Source of the DNA: Candidatus Methanoperedentaceae archaeon
GTDB lineage: Archaea; Halobacteriota; Methanosarcinia; Methanosarcinales; Methanoperedenaceae
DNA length: 10,890 nucleotides
Assembly (NCBI GenBank): GCA_014859785.1
Contig: JACUTP010000052.1
Span: forward strand, 1 to 10,890
Direction: 5' to 3'
Under the pieces are notes generated by a model that ran no database searches, was not told the origin of the DNA, and was given only the letters and a program-made list of their open reading frames with translations. The translations under genes were made by a program, and so were the position numbers. Shown here one piece after another: positions 1 through 6,754 of this stretch. Numbering within the stretch: position 1 is the first letter of the stretch; each line of letters begins with the position of its first letter.

Positions 1-2
1 GT

Positions 3-59
3 AAATGGAATCCTGTGGGATTCAGGCAGTATTATACTGTTGAGAATAAGTTGAACTGA
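3..59 (+). CDS. Possible C-terminal end of an upstream gene (partial)
   Basis: An open frame enters from the left edge and stops at TGA 57-59, giving 18 residues that start KWNPVGFRQYY and end ENKLN. The composition, mixed aromatic and polar with no low complexity, looks like a normal protein end. The other two plus frames are less convincing: one stops at bases 2-4 and the other reads a short hydrophobic tail to base 54. The fragment is too short to assign a family. It would lie 133 bases ahead of the iron operon, which has its own promoter, so no functional link is implied. Confidence 0.35.
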   Translation, partial: KWNPVGFRQYYTVENKLN

Positions 60-110
60 GGATGTTATGAAACCTGCTATTGGTACAATAAAAGCGAACG
101 TCATGATTGC

Positions 111-129
111 CCTAACACAATTAGTTAGG
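111..129. promoter_or_regulatory. Inverted repeat, candidate operator of the DtxR-type regulator
   Basis: CCTAAC (111-116) and GTTAGG (124-129) form a perfect 6-base inverted repeat around a 7-base spacer, about 20 bases upstream of the TATA-like element of the iron operon. DtxR/IdeR-family regulators bind palindromes built from TTAGG/CCTAA half-sites. The same bases occur here, but the arms are in the opposite order (CCTAA left, TTAGG right) from the classical bacterial box. Autoregulation of the following gene by iron is an inference from position and regulator type. Confidence 0.4.
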
Positions 130-141
130 TAATCCGAAACA

Positions 142-158
142 TTTATTGTTAAATAAAA
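142..158 (+). promoter_or_regulatory. TATA-like promoter element of the feo operon
   Basis: An AT-rich stretch holds TTAAATAAAA (149-158), which fits an archaeal TATA box. It would place transcription start near 178-184 and leave a short leader before the ATG at 193. It also contains a second small inverted repeat, TTTATT (142-147) and AATAAA (152-157), so a repressor bound here would block TBP. Only a weak purine stretch (GAGA, 183-186) precedes the start codon, so initiation may not depend on a strong Shine-Dalgarno site. Confidence 0.45.
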
Positions 159-192
159 CCTTATTGTTGCGTAATAATAACAGAGAAATATC

Positions 193-843
193 ATGGAAGC
201 AGACACGCCGAGGATTGAAGAATACCTCGAATCAATTTATAAACTCCAGCAGGTACAGCATCCTGTAACCACGTCGCGCCTTGCAGAACACCTGAAGCTA
301 TCGCCGCCATCTGTTTCTGAGATGATGAAAAAGCTCTATGGAAAAGGTCTTGTTAACCAGATAGGTAAAGGCGTGTGCCTGACAGAAGAAGGCAATAGCA
401 TTGCCAAAAAAGTCATCAGACGGCATCGTCTGTCAGAACGGCTGCTTACCGATATCCTCGGGTACGGATGGGATGAGGTGCATGATGAAGCCTGTAAGCT
501 TGAGCATGCAATAAGCCCGGAAATGGAAGCGCGTATTGAGGAAAGTCTTGGCAATCCAGAGACATGCCCGCACGGTTACCCTATTCCTGATAAGGACGGG
601 GTAATTAAAAAAGAAAACTTGCGTCCACTTTCAGAACTTAAAGCGTCAGAAAAAGCAACAATAGTAAGCGTGTTTGAGGAAGACCCTAAAATGCTCCAGT
701 ACCTTTCTTCCCTTGGCATGCTGCCCAGGGCAACTATCAGCGTGGAAGAGGTTGCACCGTTTGGAGGTCCGCTGATTGTGTGTGTTTCCGGTTCAAGGTA
801 TGCACTGGGAAGGGAAGTAGCCTCAAAGATTAAGGTGAGGTAA
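193..843 (+). CDS. DtxR-family metal-dependent transcriptional regulator with C-terminal FeoA/SH3-like domain
   Basis: A 216-residue metal-responsive repressor, probably sensing Fe(II) and controlling the iron transporter that follows. Residues about 5-65 are a winged helix-turn-helix (TTSRLAEHLKLSPPSVSEMM), about 70-130 the dimerization and metal-binding domain, and about 142-216 a FeoA/SH3-like domain. The ligands of DtxR/IdeR line up almost residue for residue: H78, E82 and H97 (ancillary site), and C101, E104 and H105 (primary site). Cysteine at 101 favours the iron type over the manganese type (MntR has Glu there). The position equal to DtxR Met10 is Glu10, which is unusual. No separate feoA gene is present, so this C-terminal domain is the only FeoA-like domain in the operon. 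The stop overlaps the feoB start by one base (TAATG). Family assignment is secure; the metal is inferred. Confidence 0.93.
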   Translation: MEADTPRIEEYLESIYKLQQVQHPVTTSRLAEHLKLSPPSVSEMMKKLYGKGLVNQIGKGVCLTEEGNSIAKKVIRRHRLSERLLTDILGYGWDEVHDEACKLEHAISPEMEARIEESLGNPETCPHGYPIPDKDGVIKKENLRPLSELKASEKATIVSVFEEDPKMLQYLSSLGMLPRATISVEEVAPFGGPLIVCVSGSRYALGREVASKIKVR

Positions 844-2846
844 TGCTATCGTGTCATGGTGCCATCAATGACATAAAAAACAAAACCGATTTTACTTTTG
901 TACTTGCAGGCAATCCCAATGTCGGGAAGTCCAGCATATTTAACCGGCTGACCGGAATGGGTGTTGTAACAGCAAATTATCCGGGCAAGACCGTTGAACT
1001 GAACATCGCAACAACAACTTTCAAGGATTATAATATCGGCATAATCGACCTTCCGGGAAGCTACGCTCTCGGTGCTGTTTCTGAAGACCAGTGGGTTGCA
1101 AGGCGGGGTGTGCTTGACAGCAATCCGGATGTTGCGATAATGATTCTTGATGCCACAAACCTTTCAAGGAACCTTTACATGGTGCTACAGTTCATGGAAC
1201 TTGGGATTCCAATCGTGGTAGCCCTTAATCTCATTGATGAAGCCGAGAAAAGGAAAATCAAAATTGACACACAGGGACTTTCAAACCTGCTCGGTGTTCC
1301 TGTTGTCCCGACAGTTGCCACAACAGGTCAGGGTCTTCCGGAACTCATCAGTACTGCTGTTGATGTGGCAGGTAAGAAAACCGTACCCGGATACCGCCTG
1401 CATTACGGGGATGATATTGAGTCAAGCATAAAAAAGCTGTCAGGACCACTTTCAAGATATAATTTCGAATTGCCGCCGCGCGCGCTTGCAATATTGCTGC
1501 TTGAGGGTGATTCCGAGTTTATTGACCTTGTGAAAAAACACATAAACGGTGAGTTTATTCTTGATGAGGTTGAAAAAACCAGCAGGGAAATTGAGAAAAA
1601 CCACGGTGAGAAAACATCCCAGAGGATTGCACGTGAAAGGCACGGGCTTGCAGGGACAATATCCTCACAGGTTCAGGGAGAAGTTACACCGTTAAAATCG
1701 GACAAAATCTGGGCGTACACAACGTCACCACTAACCGGCATTCCCCTGCTTACCGGCGTTCTCGTAATAATCTTTTCATTCCTGTTTTACGGCGGGGAAT
1801 GGCTGTCCACATTGTTTAGCGATACGTGGGCACTGTATATTTCCCCGATAATAAGCGGCATTATATTCTTTATTTTTGGCGAAGGTCTAATAGGGAGAAC
1901 CCTTATATGGGGATTCGATGCTGGGATCCTTGCAGCACTTGCTGTTGGCATCCCCTATGTCCTGACATTTTATTTCATGCTTGCATTCCTTGAGGATTCG
2001 GGATACTTAAACTCGATTGCCTTCCTGACAGACAGGCTGATGCACAAGTTCGGACTTCACGGGCGCGCCATCATTCCAATGGTAGCAGGCGCAGGATGTA
2101 ATGTGCCAGCCATCATAGGAACACGAATACTGTCAACAAGGCGTGAGAGGACAATAGCAAGTACACTGATAACGCTTGTCCCCTGCAGTGCCCGTACTGC
2201 GGTCATACTTGGCGCGGTCTCGCTGTTTGTAGGCTGGAAACCGGCTGTGGCGATATTCATAATAATACTTGCCCTTATCGTTCTTGTAGGGATAGGGCTT
2301 AACAGGGTAATGCCCGGCAGTTCATCCGGTCTTGTTATGGAAATGTTCCCGTTCAGGCTTCCTATCCTGTCGAGTATTTTTAAGAAAACATGGTACAGGT
2401 TCAAGGATTTCGTGTTCGTGGCATTCCCGATTGTAGTTGTAGGCAGCCTTGTGCTTGGTGCGCTTTATGAGAGTGGTTTTCTTTGGGAACTCGTGAAACC
2501 ATTGTCCCCTGTTGTTGAGGGATGGCTCGGTCTTCCCGCTGTTGCAGGACTTACACTGATATTTGCAATACTGAGAAAAGAGCTTGCACTCCAGTTACTT
2601 GTCACGCTTGCTGTTGTGATGTACGGCGGCGGTGCTGAAAACCTACTGAATTTCATGAACCCAACCCAGATCTTTGTTTATGCACTGGTAAACACGATTT
2701 ATATTCCCTGTGTTGCAACAATTGCTGTCCTCGGACGCGAACTTGGCTGGAAGCAGGCAGGCGGTATTATGGCTTTCACAATCACACTTGCAGTCCTTGT
2801 CGGCGGTATTGCCTTCCGGGTGATAGAATACTTCAATTTATTATGA
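843..2846 (+). CDS. feoB: Ferrous iron transport protein B (FeoB)
   Basis: A 667-residue inner-membrane Fe(II) transporter. The N-terminal GTPase domain shows G1 GNPNVGKS (23-30), a G2 region around T43 and T50, G3 DLPG (69-72), G4 NLID (129-132; NMxD or NKxD is more usual) and a G5-like ATTGQG (159-164). A helical linker follows (about 180-285). The membrane part (about 295-665) has about nine to ten hydrophobic segments with both Gate repeats: GCNVPAI (418-424) with VPCSAR (446-451), and IPCVAT (621-626). C419, C448 and C623 are the conserved cysteines. The protein begins with a short SCHG stretch that could touch metal. ATG 843 is chosen because G1 lies at residue 23, and a strong AGGTGAGG (833-840) sits just upstream inside the regulator gene. 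Length is slightly below the E. coli protein. The end overlaps the next small gene by 4 bases. Confidence 0.97.
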   Translation: MLSCHGAINDIKNKTDFTFVLAGNPNVGKSSIFNRLTGMGVVTANYPGKTVELNIATTTFKDYNIGIIDLPGSYALGAVSEDQWVARRGVLDSNPDVAIMILDATNLSRNLYMVLQFMELGIPIVVALNLIDEAEKRKIKIDTQGLSNLLGVPVVPTVATTGQGLPELISTAVDVAGKKTVPGYRLHYGDDIESSIKKLSGPLSRYNFELPPRALAILLLEGDSEFIDLVKKHINGEFILDEVEKTSREIEKNHGEKTSQRIARERHGLAGTISSQVQGEVTPLKSDKIWAYTTSPLTGIPLLTGVLVIIFSFLFYGGEWLSTLFSDTWALYISPIISGIIFFIFGEGLIGRTLIWGFDAGILAALAVGIPYVLTFYFMLAFLEDSGYLNSIAFLTDRLMHKFGLHGRAIIPMVAGAGCNVPAIIGTRILSTRRERTIASTLITLVPCSARTAVILGAVSLFVGWKPAVAIFIIILALIVLVGIGLNRVMPGSSSGLVMEMFPFRLPILSSIFKKTWYRFKDFVFVAFPIVVVGSLVLGALYESGFLWELVKPLSPVVEGWLGLPAVAGLTLIFAILRKELALQLLVTLAVVMYGGGAENLLNFMNPTQIFVYALVNTIYIPCVATIAVLGRELGWKQAGGIMAFTITLAVLVGGIAFRVIEYFNLL

Positions 2847-2989
2847 AAACAAGATGTCCCCTTTGCGGAAAAGAATTCGACACGGAAGATAGTGATAAGT
2901 GTCTGGCTTGTCCGCGTTTCATGAAATGCGCAATGAGCCTGTGTCCTAATTGCGGATATGAGTTCCCTGCGGGGGCAACAAAACGTTAA
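2843..2989 (+). CDS. Small cysteine-rich zinc-ribbon protein coupled to feoB
   Basis: A 48-residue frame starts at the ATG that overlaps the feoB stop (ATGA, 2843-2846) and ends with TAA 2987-2989. It has seven cysteines: CPLC (5-8), CLAC (20-23), C29 and CPNC (34-37), the last followed by GYEFP, a typical zinc-ribbon knuckle. The protein is otherwise polar with a basic end (ATKR) and no membrane segment, so it differs from the bacterial FeoB-associated cysteine-rich membrane protein. The 4-base overlap indicates translational coupling, and the gene probably serves ferrous iron uptake, for example as an iron or zinc-binding accessory on the cytoplasmic side of FeoB; that role is inferred. The residue spacing is too regular for a random frame of this size. 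Confidence 0.82.
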   Translation: MKTRCPLCGKEFDTEDSDKCLACPRFMKCAMSLCPNCGYEFPAGATKR

Positions 2990-3279
2990 TTGCCGGGAAA
3001 TCCATATTCTGTTTCCAACTCGTGAAAAAGCTGTTGTCCAGATGTTTTTTTTCCAGGCACTTTTCAGGTTTTCTATCCCGTCTGTTATTATTTCCATGGC
3101 GGTCTTCCAAATTCCAGTAAGGTTTTTATGGGAGTTAAATGGGTCGACATTTGACGGTAAGGTAAAATCTTTATAATTTTAAAAGAGATTCAGTCTTACT
3201 TCGTTCCCAATCCTCAAATGAATTTTGCCCCAAAGCCTCGAATGAGGGACCTAAACGCTTTGAATCAATATAAAGGCAT
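2990..3279. other. Gap between convergent operons, no confident gene
   Basis: These 290 bases separate the plus-strand feo operon from the minus-strand coaBC operon. They contain a T8 tract, an AT-rich patch (about 3167-3184) that reads as a TATA-like element on either strand, and a near-direct repeat CCTCAAATGA (3212-3221) / CCTCGAATGA (3236-3245), the second copy with GAGG after it forming a 4-base stem. On the minus strand two frames stay open from about 3130 to 2990 with host-like codons, but no start or family is convincing. No tRNA-like fold was seen. Confidence 0.5.
3045..3052 (+). terminator. Oligo-T tract, probable terminator of the feo operon
   Basis: Eight consecutive T residues lie about 55 bases after the zinc-ribbon stop codon. 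Archaeal RNA polymerase commonly terminates at such T runs without needing a hairpin, and none is evident just before it. Position after the last gene of the operon supports the call. Confidence 0.45.
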
Positions 3280-3579
3280 TTAACTCACTCTTTTACCCCG
3301 CAGAACCCGCTCCAGCATCCTGAACCGCTCAACTGCAAGCTCCTCACTTGCAATCCGCCTGATAATCGCGCGCCCCGTACCAAACACGATAATCTTCTCA
3401 ACAGGCAGGTTGGTAAGAACCAGCATGTCATTATCAGGTGTTACCTGCACGCCCTCAAACAATTCCCGCAACTTATCAACAGCTTCAGGCGTAATCCTGA
3501 TATCCCCGAGTTCAGCCTCACCGCTGTACAACTCATCCTCATTTTTTGTAAAACACGGCTCGATTGTGATGACTTTCAT
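3280..3579 (-). CDS. Conserved-looking 99-residue protein of unknown function, downstream of coaBC
   Basis: I do not recognise this protein. It starts MKVITIEPCF, has an acidic middle, and ends with a beta-like LTNLPVEKIIVFGTGRAIIR stretch (about 56-75) followed by a basic helix (EELAVERFRMLERVLRGKR). It has one cysteine (C9), no membrane segment and no signal peptide, so it should be a soluble cytoplasmic protein. The start is well supported: GAGG (3583-3586 read on the minus strand) overlaps the coaBC stop TGA, with ATG five to six bases on and only 6 bases between the two genes. The two genes are therefore co-transcribed. The hydrophobic strand, GTGRAIIR turn and following helix faintly recall one lobe of a TBP-like fold, but this is a guess from pattern alone. 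A link to coenzyme A synthesis is only suggested by the operon. Confidence 0.8.
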   Translation of the reverse strand: MKVITIEPCFTKNEDELYSGEAELGDIRITPEAVDKLRELFEGVQVTPDNDMLVLTNLPVEKIIVFGTGRAIIRRIASEELAVERFRMLERVLRGKRVS

Positions 3580-3585
3580 TTTTCC

Positions 3586-4785
3586 TCAAAGAATAGTCAT
3601 GAGCTTATCAAGTATCGCTTCTGCTATTTCGGCTTTTGTGCCTGTTGCCCGCTTCACTCCTCCATCAATAATAAAAACATCGTTATCCCAGGTTCCCATC
3701 CCGCCTGCCGAGACGTCGTTTGCCACAACAACTGCAAGATTATATGCGTCCATTGATTCGCGCGCACGCCTTAAAAGTTCAGCCTCTGTAACGCAGGTTT
3801 CAGCCTTAAAACCCACAATCAGGAGCCCGGGAAACTTCCGGCGCACCTCAGCAAGCAGCTTTGGCGCAGGTTTCAGGGTAAGTATGACCTCCTGTCCGGA
3901 TTTTATCTTATCTGCGGCAGGCGAAAGCGTAAAATCGGAAATCGCAGCAGCGCTGATAAGCACGTCATACCCGTTTTCAAGTTCAGCGAGCACGGTTTCT
4001 GTCATTTCTTTCGCACTTTCGACACTGAACTCGCAGATTCCCTGTATGCCAATGCAGCCAGGATGCACAAGCGCCACATCAGCCCCGCGCCTGAAAGCAG
4101 AAAGTGCCAGTTCAATTCCCGTTATCCCTGATGCACGGTTCGTGAGAACCCGAATCGGGTCAATTGCTTCCGCTGTTGCGCCGCCTGTTATAAGGATACG
4201 CTTCCCTGCCAGTGTTTTGCCGCCAAGTATCCTCTCAACACTGAGCACAATCCCGGCACCTGTTGCTATCTTTGCCGCGCCTTCTTCCATCACGGGATTA
4301 ACAAACTCCACACCCAGTTCCGTGAGTTTCCCTATGTTCTCGATAACTATGGGATGATCATACATGGACTCGTGCATGGCAGGGACAACCAGTATCGGAA
4401 TGCCTGAACCAAACGCCGTTGTTGCAAATGTCGTAACCGTCGTATCATCAATCCCGTTTGCGAGCTTCCCGATGGTATTCGCGGTACAAGGCGCAATAAG
4501 CAGCATGTCTGCTTTTCCCCCGATGCCGCAGAATTCCACATGCTCGACATCGCCTGTCAGTTCCGTGATAACAGGGTGCCCTGTTGCATACTTCATGGCT
4601 TCGGGATGGATGATCTTCTGCGCTTCCCTGCTCATGACTGCGTGGACGCAGGCTCCGTGGCGCCGCAGTTCCCGCGCAAACTCAACGCACCGCACAGCCG
4701 CGATGCTGCCTGTTATTCCGATAACTATGGTTTTACCGTCAAGGGTTTTAGAAGAATGGATTATCGAGGTTGCCATCACTTTCAT
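3586..4785 (-). CDS. coaBC: Bifunctional phosphopantothenoylcysteine decarboxylase / phosphopantothenate-cysteine ligase (CoaBC)
   Basis: A 399-residue enzyme for two consecutive steps of coenzyme A synthesis: joining cysteine to 4'-phosphopantothenate (CoaB, C-terminal) and decarboxylating the product to 4'-phosphopantetheine (CoaC, N-terminal, FMN-dependent). The CoaC part has the flavin loop GITGSIAA (23-30), the catalytic histidine in EHVEF (H82), APCTANTIGKLANGI (98-112) and PAMHESMY (135-142). The CoaB part starts near 192 with GKRILITGGATAEAIDPIR, then LTNRASG (214-220), SAAAISDF (278-285), KIKS (293-296), KPAPKLL (305-311), GFKAET (325-330) and ANDV (355-358). All key motifs are present and the length is normal. 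Initiation at residue 4 (also Met) is possible. No good ribosome binding site precedes the start, consistent with a leaderless message from the divergent promoter. The stop abuts the 99-residue gene. Confidence 0.97.
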   Translation of the reverse strand: MKVMATSIIHSSKTLDGKTIVIGITGSIAAVRCVEFARELRRHGACVHAVMSREAQKIIHPEAMKYATGHPVITELTGDVEHVEFCGIGGKADMLLIAPCTANTIGKLANGIDDTTVTTFATTAFGSGIPILVVPAMHESMYDHPIVIENIGKLTELGVEFVNPVMEEGAAKIATGAGIVLSVERILGGKTLAGKRILITGGATAEAIDPIRVLTNRASGITGIELALSAFRRGADVALVHPGCIGIQGICEFSVESAKEMTETVLAELENGYDVLISAAAISDFTLSPAADKIKSGQEVILTLKPAPKLLAEVRRKFPGLLIVGFKAETCVTEAELLRRARESMDAYNLAVVVANDVSAGGMGTWDNDVFIIDGGVKRATGTKAEIAEAILDKLMTIL

Positions 4786-4863
4786 TAGAATGTAAAAAGA
4801 TAAGAATTTTTTGCTCTACTCTATCCGCAACACCAATAATACATAAGCGCCAATTATACCCTG
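4786..4863. promoter_or_regulatory. Divergent promoter region between coaBC and the DUF166 gene
   Basis: These 78 bases separate two divergent operons. For the plus strand, ATAATACATAAG (4836-4847) is TATA-like and lies about 22-28 bases before ATG 4864, so that message would be leaderless; no Shine-Dalgarno site is present. For the minus strand, the AT-rich segment about 4801-4815 (reading AAAAAATTCTTATC on that strand) is placed 20-30 bases before ATG 4785, again fitting a leaderless start. No clear operator-like palindrome was seen. Confidence 0.45.
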
Positions 4864-5526
4864 ATGATAACCATAGGGATACTCACACGGGGAAAATACG
4901 GCAGGCGCCTGATTGAGAATATCAGCAACAACCCGGAATTCGATGTATTCCCGCAGGAAATACCGGAAATCCTGCCAGAATTTATCGATGAGCCCGAAGA
5001 ATTCGTGAAAAAATTAAGCCTTAATATAAAGGTTTTTTCCAGCGACCTTATCATAGCATACATCCTGCACCCCGACATAACGCCCGAGCTCGTGCGGCTT
5101 GCAGGGGAAAACGGCGCACGGGCTGTTATAATCGCAGGCGGTATGGCAAGGGCAGGAAGTTATCCTGAACTTTCAGGAATTGCAGGTAAATACGGCATGC
5201 ATGTAGCTGTACATGAAATATGCTGCGATATTGATAAATGCGGCAACAATGTTATCGATGAGTTTGCATCGTGTTTCGGGAAACCAGAACTCAAAATAAC
5301 CATAAAAAAAGGGTTAGTATCCAGTGTCGAGGTTGTCCGCGGCGCGCCCTGCGGAAGTACATGGCATGCGGCAAACGGGCTTGTGGGAACGGGTGTCCAT
5401 GAAGTGCCAGCAAAAGCCGGGCTTCTTGTCCAGCGCTACCCGTGCAGGGCAGTCCGCGGTATTAAAGGCGGAATACATAAGGCAGCAGAGTTACATAAAA
5501 GAGCGGTGGAAAATGCACTCAAATAG
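4864..5526 (+). CDS. DUF166 family protein
   Basis: A 220-residue soluble protein that I assign to the archaeal DUF166 family by overall pattern; its function is not established. The N-terminal half (MITIGILTRGKYG, then SSDLIIAYILHPD at about 59-71 and ARAVIIAGG at about 85-93) resembles an alpha/beta nucleotide- or ligand-binding fold. The C-terminal half carries cysteines at 120, 121, 126, 137, 163 and 194, in EICCDIDKC, GAPCGSTWHAA (161-170 region) and QRYPCRAVRGIKGGIHKA. Such a set could bind an iron-sulfur cluster or another metal, which is inference. It begins the operon with malic enzyme and rhomboid, and its last 14 bases overlap the malic enzyme start. The start ATG 4864 follows a TATA-like box at the right distance for a leaderless message. 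Confidence 0.85.
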   Translation: MITIGILTRGKYGRRLIENISNNPEFDVFPQEIPEILPEFIDEPEEFVKKLSLNIKVFSSDLIIAYILHPDITPELVRLAGENGARAVIIAGGMARAGSYPELSGIAGKYGMHVAVHEICCDIDKCGNNVIDEFASCFGKPELKITIKKGLVSSVEVVRGAPCGSTWHAANGLVGTGVHEVPAKAGLLVQRYPCRAVRGIKGGIHKAAELHKRAVENALK

Positions 5527-6754
5527 GAAAACAGACAGTTCCGTATACATGCGGTCGCTCAGGTACCATGAGCGCCATCCCGGTAAAATCAAGATAATGA
5601 ACAAGACAAGGCTTCAGACAAACGATGACCTGAGCCTTGCTTATACGCCGGGTGTTGCAGAGCCGTGCCGGAGAATCGCAAAAAACCCTGATGATGCGTA
5701 CCGCTACACATCAAAAGGAAACATGGTCGCAGTGATAAGTGACGGCACATCAGTTCTCGGGCTTGGCGATATGGGACCGCTTGCAGCCATTCCGGTAATG
5801 GAAGGAAAAGCCATGCTTTTCAAATTTTTTGCCGGTGTGGACGCATTCCCGATTTGCCTTGACACAAAAAACCCCGAGGAAATAATCACTACCGTAAAGA
5901 ACATAGCGCCGTCATTCGGGGGGATACATCTTGAGGACATAAGCGCTCCCCGTTGTTTCGAGATTGAAACCAGGTTAAACGAAATGCTTGACATCCCGGT
6001 TTTCCATGATGACCAGCATGGTGCAGCACTGGTTATGATTGCAGGACTGGCAAATGCCCTGAAAGTTGTAGGAAAAAAATTCAGTGATATAAAAGTCGCA
6101 ATCAGCGGTGCAGGTGCTGCGGCTACGGCAAGTGTTAATATGCTGATAGATGAAGGAGTAAGGGATATTATCGTGTGTGATTCAAAAGGTATAATCCATA
6201 AAGGAAGGGAAGGACTCAATCCCGCAAAAGTGAAGCTTGCCGCACTTACAAACAGGGAAGATGTTACAGGTACACTTTCCGATGCCATGAAAGACGCAGA
6301 TGTTTTTATCGGATTTTCCGTAGGCGGAATAGTATCGCAGGAAATGGTACACAGCATGGCATCTGATGCCATTGTTTTCCCGCTGGCAAACCCAATTCCT
6401 GAGATTATGCCTGACAAAGCCAAACAGGCAGGTGCCCGTATTGTGGGTACCGGACGCTCTGACCTTCCAAACCAGATAAACAATGTTCTTGGTTTCCCTG
6501 GTGTGTTCAGGGGTGCGCTTGATGTCAGGGCAACGGAAATTAACAGGGAGATGAAAATTTCTGCAGCAAATACGATTTCTTCCCTCATCGAGCCGACAGA
6601 GGATATGATTTTACCTGATATTTTCGATACAATTGTTGCACCGATAGTTGCTTCTGCTGTTGCAAGGGCTGCTATTGAAACAAAAGTGGCGCGGCTCATC
6701 ATCGAGCCTGAAGAAGTTGAGGAACATACAAGGAAACTCCTGCGGTCACAATGA
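5513..6754 (+). CDS. Malic enzyme (malate dehydrogenase, oxaloacetate-decarboxylating), probably NAD-dependent
   Basis: A 413-residue cytoplasmic enzyme that converts malate to pyruvate and CO2 with reduction of NAD(P). Visible motifs: SLAYTPGVAEPC with the catalytic tyrosine (Y44), DGTSVLGLGDMGP (78-89), EGKAML with the catalytic lysine (K99), metal ligands in HLEDIS (E141, D142) and FHDDQHG (D167), the Rossmann loop GAGAAATA (199-206), ANPIPEI (292-298) and NNVLGFPG (323-330). Asp223 at the end of the second beta strand favours NAD, which is an inference. The phosphotransacetylase-like extension found on some bacterial malic enzymes is absent. The frame is open further upstream (from 5324), but that part is out-of-phase DUF166 sequence. 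I chose ATG 5513, preceded by GGTGG (5505-5509); ATG 5549 (401 residues) is an alternative with no binding site. It ends in a 4-base overlap with the rhomboid gene. Confidence 0.94.
   Translation: MHSNRKTDSSVYMRSLRYHERHPGKIKIMNKTRLQTNDDLSLAYTPGVAEPCRRIAKNPDDAYRYTSKGNMVAVISDGTSVLGLGDMGPLAAIPVMEGKAMLFKFFAGVDAFPICLDTKNPEEIITTVKNIAPSFGGIHLEDISAPRCFEIETRLNEMLDIPVFHDDQHGAALVMIAGLANALKVVGKKFSDIKVAISGAGAAATASVNMLIDEGVRDIIVCDSKGIIHKGREGLNPAKVKLAALTNREDVTGTLSDAMKDADVFIGFSVGGIVSQEMVHSMASDAIVFPLANPIPEIMPDKAKQAGARIVGTGRSDLPNQINNVLGFPGVFRGALDVRATEINREMKISAANTISSLIEPTEDMILPDIFDTIVAPIVASAVARAAIETKVARLIIEPEEVEEHTRKLLRSQ

Noticed and set aside
2699..3097. 132-codon minus-strand frame across the feoB end, zinc ribbon and spacer
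   Set aside because: Most of it is antisense to feoB and the zinc-ribbon gene. Only the spacer part is kept as a low-confidence relic.
3410..4357. 315-codon open frame on the plus strand opposite coaBC
   Set aside because: It is antisense to a complete CoaBC with every motif intact, is extremely rich in Ser, Pro, Ala and Ile, and has no recognisable domain; it arises from codon bias on the other strand.
5324..5512. N-terminal extension of malic enzyme
   Set aside because: The 63 extra codons overlap the conserved C-terminal half of the DUF166 gene in another frame and do not resemble malic enzymes.
5704..6702. 332-codon open frame on the minus strand opposite malic enzyme
   Set aside because: Antisense to a well-supported malic enzyme, with Ser/Ile/Ala-rich low-quality composition and no motif; a codon-bias shadow.
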